Assembly (NCBI RefSeq): GCF_052055485.1
Contig: NZ_CP197171.1
Coordinates: 2,976,001 to 3,040,000 of the forward strand
Origin: Amphibacillus sp052055485
Lineage (GTDB): Bacteria > Bacillota > Bacilli > Bacillales > Amphibacillaceae
Direction: 5' to 3'
DNA length: 64,000 bases
Position numbers and translations under genes: made by a program. Under the pieces are notes generated by a model. That model searched no databases, had not been told where the DNA came from, and saw only the letters and a list, made by a program, of their open reading frames with translations. Positions within the stretch are counted from its first letter, which is position 1. Each line of letters starts with the position of its first letter. This document shows, one piece after another, positions 16,586-26,231 of this stretch.

Positions 16586-19033
16586 TTGTCGTCAACGGAA
16601 AATTATTTAGATTTATCCTTAGAAGAAGTTATTGGCGATCGTTTTGGTCGTTATAGTAAATATATTATTCAAGATCGTGCTTTGCCAGATGCAAGAGATG
16701 GGTTAAAACCTGTCCAACGAAGAATTTTATACGCGATGTATAAAGAAAAAAATACCCACGATCAAAATTTTCGTAAATCAGCTAAAACTGTAGGAACAGT
16801 TATTGGGAATTATCACCCACATGGTGATACCTCTGTTTATGATGCAATGGTTCGATTAAGTGCTGATTGGAAAATGCGCAATCCGTTAGTGGAAATGCAC
16901 GGTAATAATGGAAGTATTGATGGTGACCCGCCCGCTGCGATGCGCTATACTGAAGCACGTTTGTCAGCCATATCGACTGAACTTCTTCGTGATATTGATA
17001 AAGAAACAGTCGATTACATCCCTAATTTTGATGATTCACTAGAAGAACCTGTTATTTTACCAGCTCGTTTTCCGAACTTACTTGTTAATGGATCAACTGG
17101 GATTTCAGCAGGTTATGCAACAGATATTCCTCCACATAACTTAACTGAAGTGATTGATGCTGTCATAAAGAAAATCGATCAACCTGATGCGACAATTGAA
17201 GAATTGATGCAAATTATTAAGGGTCCAGATTTCCCAACCGGTGGCATCATTCAGGGTGAAGAAGGGTTAAAACAAGCCTATCAAACTGGTAAAGGAAAGA
17301 TTATTGTTCGAGGTCGGGCAGAAATTACTGCTATGCGTGGTGGACGTGAACAAATCGTTATCAACGAAATCCCGTATGAAGTGAATAAAGCAAATTTAGT
17401 TAAGAAAATTGATGAATTAAAACTCGATCGTAAAGTTGAAGGCATTGCGGAAGTACGAGATGAAACCGATCGAACTGGGATGAGAATCATCATTGAACTT
17501 AAAAAAGAGGCAGATAGTGATGGTGTATTGAATTACTTGTATAAAAACACTGATTTACAAGTGTCGTATCATTTTAATATGGTTGCGATTAAAGATCGTG
17601 CACCGAAACAATTGAATTTAGCTCAATTATTAGAAGCATATATTGCCCATCAAAAAGAAGTTGTCCTTCGCCAGTCCCATTTTGATTTAAAGAAAGCGAA
17701 AGATCGTGCTCACATTGTTGAAGGACTAATTAAAGCCATTTCTGTCTTGGATGAATTAATTAAAACGATTCGTTCAAGTCAAAATAAGGCAGATGCCAAA
17801 GTAAGAATTGAACAACAGTTTGGTTTTACTGAGGCACAGGCAGAGTCAATTGTAAGCTTACAGTTGTATCGTCTAACAAATACCGATGTGACCCAATTAG
17901 AAAAAGAAGCCATTCAATTAAGTAAAACGATTGAAAAATTAAATCAAATTATTACTGATGAAAAAAAATTAACCAAAGTGATCAAAAAGGATTTAAAAGA
18001 GATACAAAAGAAATTTGGTACTCCTCGGTTAACTTCAGTTGAGTCAGAAGTAGAGGAGTTGAAAATTAACTTAGAGGTAACGGTCGCAAGTGAAGATGTA
18101 CTCGTCTCCATTACACATGATGGTTATGTTAAGCGGACAAGCCTCAGGTCTTATACGGCATCAAATGGCGAAGATTTTGCAATTAAGGAAGGCGATCATC
18201 TCGTTAGTCTATTTGAAATCAATACAACGGATTCTTTATTAATATTTACCAATAAAGGTAGATATATTTTTGCACCTGTTCATATGCTCCCAGAGATTAA
18301 GTGGAAAGACTTGGCTCAGCATTTATCTAACCTGGCAAATATTGATCAAGGAGAGAAGGTTATTAAGGCAATTCCAATCCGTGATTTTTCGGCGCCACAA
18401 TATTTAGTTTTCTTTACTAGAAATGGGATGGTCAAACGAAGCGAACTAAATTTATACGAAGCACAACGCTTTTTTAGACCACTTGTGGCTGTGAATGTGA
18501 AAGAAGACGATCAAGTGATTAATGTCTCCATCTCCAATGGTTTACAAGATCTATTTGTGGTCTCTAATCGGGGGTATGGATTACGTTATAATGAAGCAGA
18601 TGTAACTCCTGTTAGTCCACGTGCAGCTGGGGTTAAATCGATAAAGCTGAAAGAAGATGAATATGTTGTTGCTGGTCTTGTACTTGAAGGAGAGCAAGAT
18701 GAAACACACTTTGCTCTTGTCACACAACGTGGCGCAATGAAACGGATGCAGATGACAGAATTTGAACAATCAACCAGAACAAATCGCGGTCAAGTCATGC
18801 TTCGTGAATTAAAAGGAAAACCACATCGTGTGGCCGGCTTTGTCGAAGTCTATCCAGATCAAAAAGTAATCATTTTAACTGAGTCAGGAGATCGATTGAC
18901 AATGCATCCTATGGAATTAAGTATTAGTGATCGTTATAGTAATGGTTCATTTGTTTTAGATACAGATGAGTTAGGTGAAGTAACAAGTGTTTGGAAAGAA
19001 GTCACCTATCGGACACCTTTTAAATATGATTAG
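16586..19033 (+). CDS. parC: DNA topoisomerase IV subunit A
   Basis: An 815-residue breakage-reunion subunit. The catalytic tyrosine lies in AAMRYTEARLS. The quinolone-resistance region reads YHPHGDTSVYDAMVR, with Thr and Asp at the positions usually mutated in resistant strains, so it looks wild type. The N-terminal half is the winged-helix and tower region; the C-terminal half is the beta-pinwheel that contacts DNA. I chose the TTG at 16586, which follows AAAGGAGG; the longer in-frame ATG at 16550 adds residues not seen in ParC and has no ribosome-binding site. It follows parE by 110 bases and ends at a clear terminator. Confidence 0.95.
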   Translation: MSSTENYLDLSLEEVIGDRFGRYSKYIIQDRALPDARDGLKPVQRRILYAMYKEKNTHDQNFRKSAKTVGTVIGNYHPHGDTSVYDAMVRLSADWKMRNPLVEMHGNNGSIDGDPPAAMRYTEARLSAISTELLRDIDKETVDYIPNFDDSLEEPVILPARFPNLLVNGSTGISAGYATDIPPHNLTEVIDAVIKKIDQPDATIEELMQIIKGPDFPTGGIIQGEEGLKQAYQTGKGKIIVRGRAEITAMRGGREQIVINEIPYEVNKANLVKKIDELKLDRKVEGIAEVRDETDRTGMRIIIELKKEADSDGVLNYLYKNTDLQVSYHFNMVAIKDRAPKQLNLAQLLEAYIAHQKEVVLRQSHFDLKKAKDRAHIVEGLIKAISVLDELIKTIRSSQNKADAKVRIEQQFGFTEAQAESIVSLQLYRLTNTDVTQLEKEAIQLSKTIEKLNQIITDEKKLTKVIKKDLKEIQKKFGTPRLTSVESEVEELKINLEVTVASEDVLVSITHDGYVKRTSLRSYTASNGEDFAIKEGDHLVSLFEINTTDSLLIFTNKGRYIFAPVHMLPEIKWKDLAQHLSNLANIDQGEKVIKAIPIRDFSAPQYLVFFTRNGMVKRSELNLYEAQRFFRPLVAVNVKEDDQVINVSISNGLQDLFVVSNRGYGLRYNEADVTPVSPRAAGVKSIKLKEDEYVVAGLVLEGEQDETHFALVTQRGAMKRMQMTEFEQSTRTNRGQVMLRELKGKPHRVAGFVEVYPDQKVIILTESGDRLTMHPMELSISDRYSNGSFVLDTDELGEVTSVWKEVTYRTPFKYD

Positions 19034-19059
19034 TATTTTCACACCAAATAATCACAAAG

Positions 19060-19097
19060 ACTGCTTATCATGGCCGATTTGATAAGCAGTTTATTTT
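19060..19097 (+). terminator. Intrinsic terminator after parC
   Basis: ACTGCTTATCA and TGATAAGCAGT form an 11-base stem followed by TTATTTTAG. Confidence 0.85.
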
Positions 19098-19157
19098 AGT
19101 TTTATTCACTTTCATGATATGTTTAGAATAATTTTATTTAAAAGAGGAGTTTTATTA

Positions 19158-19625
19158 ATGACTGATTCGAAGCTATTCCGTCAAGCCATGGGTCATTTTG
19201 CTACTGGAATCACGGTTGTAAGCGCAATGAGTAAAGCACATAAAGCTGTAAAAGGGTTAACCGTTAATGCCTTTATGTCTTTATCATTAGATCCGTTTCT
19301 AATTGCTATTTCTCTACGAAATCAAGCATCAATCATAGATGTTCTAACTGAGGCTGATCAATTTGGCATTAGTGTACTTGCTGAAGATCAACAGGATTAT
19401 TCAATGATTTTCGCTAATCAAAAACAAACAAACCAGACGATTACATTTGACTATCTTGAGCAAACCCCGGTACTTCCTAATGCACTTGTACAATTAGTTT
19501 GTGAAAAGGAATCCGAAGTTGTAGCGGGTGACCATACCATATATATTGCCAAAGTTAATCATATTGAAGTAAAAGAAGGGGAGCCATTAATCTATTACAA
19601 TGGTCAATATCGAGAACTCAAATAG
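19158..19625 (+). CDS. Flavin reductase domain protein
   Basis: A 155-residue FMN-binding split-barrel protein of the flavin reductase family, with FRQAMGHFATGITVVSA at the N-terminus and VNAFMSLSLDPFLIAISL. Such proteins are the reductase partner of two-component flavin monooxygenases, supplying reduced FMN. No monooxygenase gene is adjacent, so its partner is unknown. The start is placed at the ATG 19158, 9 bases after AGAGGAG. A longer in-frame form begins at 19119 but lacks such a site. It is a single gene between two terminators. Confidence 0.85.
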   Translation: MTDSKLFRQAMGHFATGITVVSAMSKAHKAVKGLTVNAFMSLSLDPFLIAISLRNQASIIDVLTEADQFGISVLAEDQQDYSMIFANQKQTNQTITFDYLEQTPVLPNALVQLVCEKESEVVAGDHTIYIAKVNHIEVKEGEPLIYYNGQYRELK

Positions 19626-19683
19626 TTCTTAATGGAACGACCTATACTGTATGTCACCCCGTATTACAGAGTCATTCATTAAA

Positions 19684-19720
19684 TAAGCGGCGGAGCTTAA
19701 CGTTCCGGCCGCTTTTATAT
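19684..19720. terminator. GC-rich terminator between convergent genes
   Basis: AAGCGGCGGA pairs with TCCGGCCGCTT (one bulged C), followed by TTTATATTTT. It sits between the convergent flavin reductase and hisJ and could serve both strands. Confidence 0.75.
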
Positions 19721-19776
19721 TTTAAAATAAGTCAAATTATAAGTGTGTCAGCAAAAGTCCTTCAATCATGGTTTGA

Positions 19777-20586
19777 TTAGGATAGGTATTGTCTAATTTG
19801 GGTAAAGCCACGGGCAATTGTTGCAGCTTCGTGACTATCTGAACCTGGTATAAGTGGAATTCCTAATTCACTTGCTCTTTTGGTAATGATCTCATTTGGA
19901 TAGATTGATAGACAATCTGGTTTATATAAGCCAGCTGTATTCAAATCTAATGAATAATTTTTCTGATGAATTAAATGTAGAAGCTGGTCCATATCTTTTA
20001 AAGGATCAAAATCTGCTGGAAACTTCTTAGCAAACTTTTCAATTAAGGTTAAATGACCGATTCTCTTTGGCTTATAATCACCTAGATTTGCTTCGAGTGC
20101 CAATTTAATCGTATGATAATAAGCTTGATAAACCGCTTCAATTGAACCAAAGTCTGCAATAATATTTGAAAAAAGCTCAGCACTATAGTCTATACAGACA
20201 TATTCTCCTTTAGTTGTTCTCAGCATGTGAACGGATAAAATGGCATCATCCATGTATTCACCATATTGATCTAAAAAACCTTTTATTTCACTTTCAAAAC
20301 CCTCAATAAAATCAACTTCAAAGCCAATGTTAATTTTGATTTGATCTTGATATTTCGCTTTTAAATCATTGCCTTGATCTAGATAAGACTGTAAACGCCC
20401 CCACTCCATGGCACTGTTTTGTTCAGGCACAGGATCAGTGAATGATTGTGGTAACGGGGCGTGTTCAGTAAAACTAATTTCTTTCATGCCCAGGCCAATC
20501 GCTTTTAAAATATATTGCTCCCAAACATCGTTTGAACCATGTGGACAAAAAGGGGTATGTATGTGATAGTCACCGAAAAAGTTCAT
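19777..20586 (-). CDS. hisJ: Histidinol-phosphatase, PHP family
   Basis: A 269-residue PHP-domain metallophosphatase of the HisJ type, dephosphorylating L-histidinol phosphate. Metal-binding motifs are DYHIHTPFCPHG, FTEHAPLP, GFEVDFIEG, SVHM, RIGHLTL and GSDSHEA. It is transcribed divergently from hisZ with a 188-base shared spacer, so this locus carries the phosphatase step together with the main his operon. In B. subtilis hisJ is elsewhere. The ATG has a GAGGGAGA site. Confidence 0.92.
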   Translation of the reverse strand: MNFFGDYHIHTPFCPHGSNDVWEQYILKAIGLGMKEISFTEHAPLPQSFTDPVPEQNSAMEWGRLQSYLDQGNDLKAKYQDQIKINIGFEVDFIEGFESEIKGFLDQYGEYMDDAILSVHMLRTTKGEYVCIDYSAELFSNIIADFGSIEAVYQAYYHTIKLALEANLGDYKPKRIGHLTLIEKFAKKFPADFDPLKDMDQLLHLIHQKNYSLDLNTAGLYKPDCLSIYPNEIITKRASELGIPLIPGSDSHEAATIARGFTQIRQYLS

Positions 20587-20688
20587 ATTAATTTCTCCCT
20601 CTATATAGTTAAAATATTTTCAAATTGCTCTTGTTTTCTCCTTATAGCATCTATCATATAACTAATCAGTAAAAAACTAAAGAAACTA

Positions 20689-20752
20689 TTGACATTTTCA
20701 AATCGAACATGTAGAGTATAACAAAACACTTTATCGTAGTAAAGCGATAAAG
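20689..20752 (+). promoter_or_regulatory. his operon promoter with downstream hairpin or operator
   Basis: TTGACA (20689-20694), a 17-base spacer and TAGAGT (20712-20717). Just downstream CTTTATCG (20729-20736) and CGATAAAG (20745-20752) form a perfect 8-base dyad near the expected transcript start. It could be an operator or a 5' UTR hairpin. No T-box was seen here. Confidence 0.5.
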
Positions 20753-20774
20753 CGAAAAGGATGGAAGTGAGTTT

Positions 20775-21881
20775 ATGTTTTTACCAGCAGGAAGTCAAGA
20801 TAAGATGGGTGAAAAACTAAATCACCAAGCAAAAGTCAATCGAATTTTCAGAAAAGTCGTACAACAGAGAAATTATAAAGCCATTGAAACACCAGTTGTT
20901 GAATATGCCCAAACCTTTACCAACCCTCATGTTGGTATGGCGTTTAATAAACTATTAAAATGGTTTGATCGAGAAGGAAACATTGAAGTTTTACGAGCGG
21001 ACTGGACGACAGCAATTGCACGAGCTTTATTAACTAAAAACCCAAGTCATTTTAAATGGTTTTATCAAGGCTCTGTTTTTCAAAACAATGTAAACGGAAT
21101 TGAAAGTCAGCAAGCAGGGATTGAAATTATTCGAACAGATTTATTGCTTGGTGAAATGGAAACTCTTTTTACCGCAGTAGATGTATTGGAGGCACTATCT
21201 ATTGAGGGATATGTAATTGAATTAGGTCATACCGGTATTTTTGATGATATGGTTCAGCCATTAGGGCTCAATGTGGAAGAAGAAGAGCAGTTACGAGTCG
21301 CGATGAATGATAAGCAAGAAGATGTTGTTTATCAAATGGCTATGAAAAAGGGAAGTAAGCAAATAGCTAATCGTTTAATTGAGTTGATTCAAGCTTATGG
21401 GAATAAAGAGATTTTAACTGAATATCGACGTCATTGGGAACATTCAGAAGAGTTGGTTGAGATTATTAACCACTTAGAACAGCTGATGACATCACTTGAA
21501 CAGCTCGGAGTTCAAGATGTGATTGTGGATCTTGGCAGTGTTAGAAAATTACGCTACTACAGTGGGACAATGTTTAGTGGTTATTTGAAGAAAACTGGAG
21601 CCATTTGTTTTTCTGGTGGTCGATATGATCGACTTTATGCACAATTTGATAAAGATATTTCTGCCGTTGGATTAGCCTTTTATGTCGATGTATTGACATC
21701 GGTGATTGCAGCAGAACCAAAAAAGGCCCAAGTTTGTTTATTAGCTTCACCAAAGACACATGTGAAAGCTGAACAAATGCGGATTAACTTTCCTAATGCT
21801 CAGGTTGATATTCTCTATCAACTGCCAAAAGAGCACAGATATGATGAGATTATTAATGTTCAAGATGAGGTGGAACCATGA
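20775..21881 (+). CDS. hisZ: ATP phosphoribosyltransferase regulatory subunit
   Basis: A 368-residue HisRS-like protein without a tRNA anticodon-binding domain. It pairs with the short HisG to form the first enzyme of histidine synthesis and confers histidine feedback. Class II synthetase-like motifs are visible: FKWFYQGSVFQN (motif 2-like) and RKLRYYSGTMFSGY plus GGRYDRL, the histidine-binding region. The stop overlaps the hisG start by four bases (ATGA). Confidence 0.93.
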   Translation: MFLPAGSQDKMGEKLNHQAKVNRIFRKVVQQRNYKAIETPVVEYAQTFTNPHVGMAFNKLLKWFDREGNIEVLRADWTTAIARALLTKNPSHFKWFYQGSVFQNNVNGIESQQAGIEIIRTDLLLGEMETLFTAVDVLEALSIEGYVIELGHTGIFDDMVQPLGLNVEEEEQLRVAMNDKQEDVVYQMAMKKGSKQIANRLIELIQAYGNKEILTEYRRHWEHSEELVEIINHLEQLMTSLEQLGVQDVIVDLGSVRKLRYYSGTMFSGYLKKTGAICFSGGRYDRLYAQFDKDISAVGLAFYVDVLTSVIAAEPKKAQVCLLASPKTHVKAEQMRINFPNAQVDILYQLPKEHRYDEIINVQDEVEP

Positions 21882-22495
21882 AACCAGTGATCGCCCTTAC
21901 TAAAGGCAGATTAGAAAAGCAATTTTTAACTTTTTTTGCTTCGCAAGGCTATGATATCGAACCACTTGTAGAAAAAGGAAGGAAATTACGGGTCAAAACA
22001 GAGCAATTTGAATTTATTTTTGCGAAAGGAGTAGATGTCACAACTTATGTCCAGTACGGTATTGCTGACTTAGGTATCGTTGGCGGTGATATCTTAGCAG
22101 AGTTTCAACCAGACGTTTATGATTTATTTCCGCTCCCTTTTGGGCAATGTCATATGGCTGTTGCTAAAGAAAAGGGGAAAGATTGGCCTGATCAGAAGAA
22201 AACAATGGCAAGTAAATATACGAATATAACAAAGGCATTTTTTAAAGCAAAGGGGGAATCTGTTGATATCATAAAATTAGAAGGTTCGGTGGAATTAGCC
22301 CCAATCTTAGGTTTAGCTGATGGCATTGTTGATATCGTAGAAACAGGAACAACATTAAAAGAAAATGGACTTATTGTTGATGAAGAATTTTTATATTTTA
22401 GTGCACGTTTAATCGCTAATCGATCCTCATTAAAAATTAAACGTGAGCAGTTAAGGACAATTATTGATTCGTTAAAGCAAAAGGAGGCGCTTTAG
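21878..22495 (+). CDS. hisG: ATP phosphoribosyltransferase, short form
   Basis: A 205-residue short-form HisG catalysing condensation of ATP and PRPP. Key segments are ALTKGRLEKQF, ADLGIVGGDIL and the PRPP-binding ADGIVDIVETGTTLKENGL. The C-terminal regulatory domain of long HisG is absent, consistent with the adjacent hisZ. It overlaps hisZ by four bases. Confidence 0.96.
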   Translation: MKPVIALTKGRLEKQFLTFFASQGYDIEPLVEKGRKLRVKTEQFEFIFAKGVDVTTYVQYGIADLGIVGGDILAEFQPDVYDLFPLPFGQCHMAVAKEKGKDWPDQKKTMASKYTNITKAFFKAKGESVDIIKLEGSVELAPILGLADGIVDIVETGTTLKENGLIVDEEFLYFSARLIANRSSLKIKREQLRTIIDSLKQKEAL

Positions 22496-23779
22496 TTGAT
22501 ACCGATTTATCAGGCAGAAGAATTTGAACAACGGTTAACTGAACAAAAAAAGACGAGTTTACAATCTGATCAAGCTTATCAAGTCGCCAAAGAAGTCATT
22601 ACCGCTATTCAGCAAGAGGGCGATAAAGCACTAGATAAGTATGTAGAGAAATTTGATGGCAGAGTACCAGATAGCTACTTAGTAACAGATCAAGAACGAA
22701 AACAAGCATGGGAAAAAGTAAGTTCGAAAACAATTAAGGCTTTAGAACGTGCTGCTGAAAACATTAAAAAGTTTCATACTAAACAATTAAATGAGTCAAA
22801 GTTCATGCGAAATGAACCAGATATTGTTTCAGGTCAACTTTATCTACCGATTGAAAAAGTGGGCCTCTATGTGCCAGGAGGAACAGCATGCTATCCATCA
22901 TCCGTTTTTATGAATGCCATTCCCGCCATTTTAGCCGGAGTTGAAGAAGTCGTCATGGTAACACCTGCACGAAACGGAGAGCAAATTGAACCGATCTTAT
23001 CAGTAGCCGCTGATATTTGTGGAGTGACCACTATTTATAAAATTGGTGGAATTCAAGCGATAGCAGCTCTTGCTTATGGAACTGAAACAATCACTTCTGT
23101 TGATAAAATTGTCGGTCCAGGCAATGCTTATGTGGCTGCAGCAAAGGCGCTTGTTTATGGTGATGTGGGGATTGACATGATTGCTGGCCCATCAGAAGTT
23201 GCCATTATTGCTGATGACACAGCCAATCCTGCTTATGTAGCTGCCGATTTAATTGCTCAAGCTGAGCATGATATATTGGCTAGATCCTTTCTTTTGACCC
23301 CTTCAGATCAGTTAATTAAAGCAACTGAAATAGAGCTTAAAACACAGCTCGCTGACCTACCGCGAACTGAAATTGCTTCAGCTGCATTAAGAGATTATGG
23401 CGGACTTATCAAGGTTGACAACATTGAAGAAGCTTTCCGCTTAGCTAATCAATTAGCACCAGAGCATTTAGAGATCCAATTAGATGATCCATTAAGTTAT
23501 CTTGGCTATGTCAAGCATGCCGGTTCAGTTTTCTTAGGACACTATACACCGGAATCACTTGGCGACTATTATGCTGGTCCTAACCATGTTCTTCCGACAT
23601 CTGGGACGGCAAAATTTTCGTCCGGTCTATCTGTCGATGATTTTGTTAAGAAAACAACCTTTCTATATTATACTGAAAAAGCGTTACAACAAGCAGCTGA
23701 TGATGTGATGACCATTGCTGAAGAGGAGCAACTATCTGGGCATGCTCGTGCCGTATCGAAACGATTAATAAATGAGTGA
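22496..23779 (+). CDS. hisD: Histidinol dehydrogenase
   Basis: A 427-residue zinc-dependent NAD enzyme oxidising histidinol to histidine in two steps. Signature regions include VGLYVPGGTACYPSSVFMNAIPA, IDMIAGPSEVAI, AQAEHD and GPNHVLPTSGTAKFSSGLSV. The TTG start directly follows the hisG stop and is 8 bases after AAGGAGG. No motif is missing. Confidence 0.96.
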   Translation: MIPIYQAEEFEQRLTEQKKTSLQSDQAYQVAKEVITAIQQEGDKALDKYVEKFDGRVPDSYLVTDQERKQAWEKVSSKTIKALERAAENIKKFHTKQLNESKFMRNEPDIVSGQLYLPIEKVGLYVPGGTACYPSSVFMNAIPAILAGVEEVVMVTPARNGEQIEPILSVAADICGVTTIYKIGGIQAIAALAYGTETITSVDKIVGPGNAYVAAAKALVYGDVGIDMIAGPSEVAIIADDTANPAYVAADLIAQAEHDILARSFLLTPSDQLIKATEIELKTQLADLPRTEIASAALRDYGGLIKVDNIEEAFRLANQLAPEHLEIQLDDPLSYLGYVKHAGSVFLGHYTPESLGDYYAGPNHVLPTSGTAKFSSGLSVDDFVKKTTFLYYTEKALQQAADDVMTIAEEEQLSGHARAVSKRLINE

Positions 23780-23799
23780 AGATGAAATGAGGAGAAAAA

Positions 23800-24387
23800 A
23801 TGAGAGAAGCAACAAAAGCAAGAAAAACATTTGAAACAGAGATTGAAGTAACGGTTTCTTTAGATGATCCGGAACCTGTTAAAATCAATACCGGGGTCGG
23901 TTTTTTTGATCATATGCTAACTTTATTTGCTAAACATGGTCGATTTGGGTTAATTGTCAAAGCAAATGGTGATTTAGAAGTGGATAGCCATCATACTGTG
24001 GAAGATGTAGGTATTGTCATGGGACAGCTGATTAAAGAAGCCTTAGGCGATAAGAAACAAATCAATCGATATGGGACATCATACGTGCCAATGGATGAAG
24101 CATTAGGTTTTGTCTCCCTTGATATAAGTGGACGTCCTTATTTAGTATTTGATGCAGATCTAACTAATCAAAAAGTAGGCACTTTTGATACAGAATTAGT
24201 TCGGGAATTTCTACAATCTTTTTCGGTTCATGCCGGAATTACCTTGCATGCTCGTGTTCTTTATGGGATAAATACACACCATAAAATTGAAGCTATTTTT
24301 AAAGCACTAGGTAGGGCATTAGGTGAAGCCATCCAAGTCAATCCTGAAATTGATGGAATTAATTCAACCAAGGGACTAATTGAGTAA
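23800..24387 (+). CDS. hisB: Imidazoleglycerol-phosphate dehydratase
   Basis: A 195-residue monofunctional HisB. The two repeated metal-binding motifs are VDSHHTVEDVGI and INTHHKIEAIFKALG, and the N-terminus has GVGFFDHMLT. The ATG follows a GAGGAG site. In B. subtilis the next gene is hisH, but here the next coding region, 381 bases on, is hisA. Confidence 0.96.
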   Translation: MREATKARKTFETEIEVTVSLDDPEPVKINTGVGFFDHMLTLFAKHGRFGLIVKANGDLEVDSHHTVEDVGIVMGQLIKEALGDKKQINRYGTSYVPMDEALGFVSLDISGRPYLVFDADLTNQKVGTFDTELVREFLQSFSVHAGITLHARVLYGINTHHKIEAIFKALGRALGEAIQVNPEIDGINSTKGLIE

Positions 24388-24768
24388 GTGTCATAAATCA
24401 AAGACAGAATGATTTAAAAGACCTGCGGTTATATCTGCAGGGAGTGAAAGAATGGTCCCAAATGATCCTAAGACTATTATATAGGAATATCTCGGAACGT
24501 CCCATATAATCTTTAAGGGTAAAGCAGTAATCGAGTTACTTGAAACGAAAGGTGGCGACTCCTACGGGAACAAATGGATTCGGTGGGACAAGTAATCGCA
24601 GCCCCAGTCCCAGCACGAGTCCGAAGATCCACTCTGAAGTAAAGCAACGGAGTTAATGTGCATAAAACTTAAGACTATTACACGAGTTCAAAGTGAAAAT
24701 TAAATGTTTAATGAGGAATAATGGGCGAAAAAAATATCGTCTAAACATAATATACGAGGAGTTTTGAA
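24388..24768. repeat. Repeat-bearing gap replacing the expected hisH
   Basis: A 381-base spacer inside the his operon with no open frame resembling HisH. Bases 24545-24562 match 10991-11008 (one mismatch), and 24581-24601 match 10557-10577 (two mismatches). GAAGATCCACT also recurs near 11030. A short direct repeat, TAAGACTATTA, occurs at both sides (near 24470 and 24671). The GGTGGGAC-AGTAATCGCA motif also occurs at 62.4 kb. The spacer is therefore a fragment of the same interspersed repeat family. A weak CCTGC/GCAGG hairpin lies near 24420-24441. Confidence 0.7.
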
Positions 24769-25476
24769 ATGAAAATAATACCGGCTATTGATCTCATAAA
24801 TGGGAAGTGTGTTCGGCTTTATCAAGGTGATTTCAATCAAACGGAGCAAGTGGCTGATGATCCAATTAAGCAATTGGATCATTTCATCGAAGATGGAGCA
24901 GAGCTGATTCATATTGTTGATTTAGATGGTGCTCGTGATCAAACCAAAAGACAATATCAGTTAATTGAACAACTTTGTAAAAAGTCTTCAGTTCCAATTC
25001 AAATCGGCGGCGGTATTCGTTCCATGGATACAGTTGATCAGTTAATGAATAGCGGTGCTAGTCGATTAGTGATTGGAACAGCGGCAATAGAAGATCTAAC
25101 ATTTTTAAAACAAGCGATAGCTAAATACCCTGAAGCAATTGTCGTAGGGATTGATGCTAAAAATGGGAAGGTAGCCACACATGGCTGGGAAACGGTATCA
25201 ACAGTTGATTATATTGAATTTGCTAAAAAGATAGAAGGCTTAGGGATTCAAACGATTGTATTTACAGATATTTCAAAAGATGGGACAATGTCTGGGCCCA
25301 ATTTAGACCAATTAAAGGTTTTAAATCAGGCTGTTAGCTGTAAGATTGTTGCTTCAGGCGGCATTAGCCACTATGATGATATTAAAGCTGTTGCTCAGAT
25401 TGGTATTGAAGAAGCGATTGTTGGCAAGGCCATTTATCAAAAGAAAATTACATTAAAAGGGGCACGTCAAATATGA
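24769..25476 (+). CDS. hisA: Phosphoribosylformimino-5-aminoimidazole carboxamide ribotide isomerase
   Basis: A 235-residue TIM barrel. The catalytic aspartates lie in IPAIDLINGKCVRLYQGD (Asp8) and in VFTDISKDGTMSGPN. The phosphate-binding loops GGGIRSMD and ASGGISHYDDI are intact. It overlaps hisF by four bases. Its ATG has a CGAGGAG site, so translation can resume after the upstream gap. Confidence 0.96.
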   Translation: MKIIPAIDLINGKCVRLYQGDFNQTEQVADDPIKQLDHFIEDGAELIHIVDLDGARDQTKRQYQLIEQLCKKSSVPIQIGGGIRSMDTVDQLMNSGASRLVIGTAAIEDLTFLKQAIAKYPEAIVVGIDAKNGKVATHGWETVSTVDYIEFAKKIEGLGIQTIVFTDISKDGTMSGPNLDQLKVLNQAVSCKIVASGGISHYDDIKAVAQIGIEEAIVGKAIYQKKITLKGARQI

Positions 25477-26231
25477 AGATTAAACGAATTATTCCCTGTT
25501 TAGATACCAAAGATGGGCGTGTTGTTAAAGGAACCAATTTTGTCTCTTTAAAAGAATTAGGTGATCCAGTGACAATGGCTAAAACCTATTCAGATGAAGG
25601 GGCAGATGAACTTGTTTTATTAGATATCACAGCAACTAATGAAGCTAGACAAACGAAATTGGACCTTGTTAAACAAGTGAAAAAGGCTATTTCCATTCCA
25701 TTAAGTGTTGGAGGAGGAATAAGTTCTATACATGATATTTCAGATGTTCTTAATGCAGGGGCGGATAAAGTTAGTATCAATTCAGCTGCTGTTAATCATC
25801 CTGAACTGATCGATAAAAGTGTGACTCAATTTGGCTCCGAGCGAATAATCATTGCCATTGATGCTAAACAAATAGGTAGAAACTGGCATGTCATGACCCG
25901 TGGTGGAATGAAAGATACTGAGATCGATGCGATTAAATGGGCAAAAGAAGTAGTCAAAAGAGGCGCAGGAGAAATATTATTAACGAGTATGGATCGAGAT
26001 GGTGTCAAATCGGGCTTTGACCTTGATTTAACGAAAGCGATTGTTGATGCAGTAGATATTCCTGTTATCGCTTCAGGCGGTGTTGGCTCAGCTGATGATT
26101 TTGTTGAAGCTTTTCAAAAAACTGATGTGGCAGCTGCTCTAGCAGCATCGATTTTCCACGAAGGAACATATACGGTTAAAGAAGTTAAACAACTATGTAA
26201 AGAAAATGGAGTGTCGATTCGTGAAGCCTAA
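25473..26231 (+). CDS. hisF: Imidazole glycerol phosphate synthase cyclase subunit
   Basis: A 252-residue TIM barrel with KRIIPCLDTKDGRVVKG and LLTSMDRDGVKSGFDL, containing the two catalytic aspartates. HisF normally receives ammonia through its barrel from the glutaminase HisH. No hisH is found in this operon. Isolated HisF can work with free ammonia in vitro. The protein shows no fused glutaminase domain and has normal length. Confidence 0.95.
   Translation: MKIKRIIPCLDTKDGRVVKGTNFVSLKELGDPVTMAKTYSDEGADELVLLDITATNEARQTKLDLVKQVKKAISIPLSVGGGISSIHDISDVLNAGADKVSINSAAVNHPELIDKSVTQFGSERIIIAIDAKQIGRNWHVMTRGGMKDTEIDAIKWAKEVVKRGAGEILLTSMDRDGVKSGFDLDLTKAIVDAVDIPVIASGGVGSADDFVEAFQKTDVAAALAASIFHEGTYTVKEVKQLCKENGVSIREA

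Noticed and set aside
20587..20774. T-box or other riboswitch ahead of the his operon
   Set aside because: No GGTGG-ACCGCG core; only a promoter and a short dyad are seen.
24388..24768. Possible degraded hisH in the hisB-hisA gap
   Set aside because: I looked for the HisH start, the GMGN-type motif and the glutaminase cysteine in all frames by eye and saw none; the sequence matches repeats instead.
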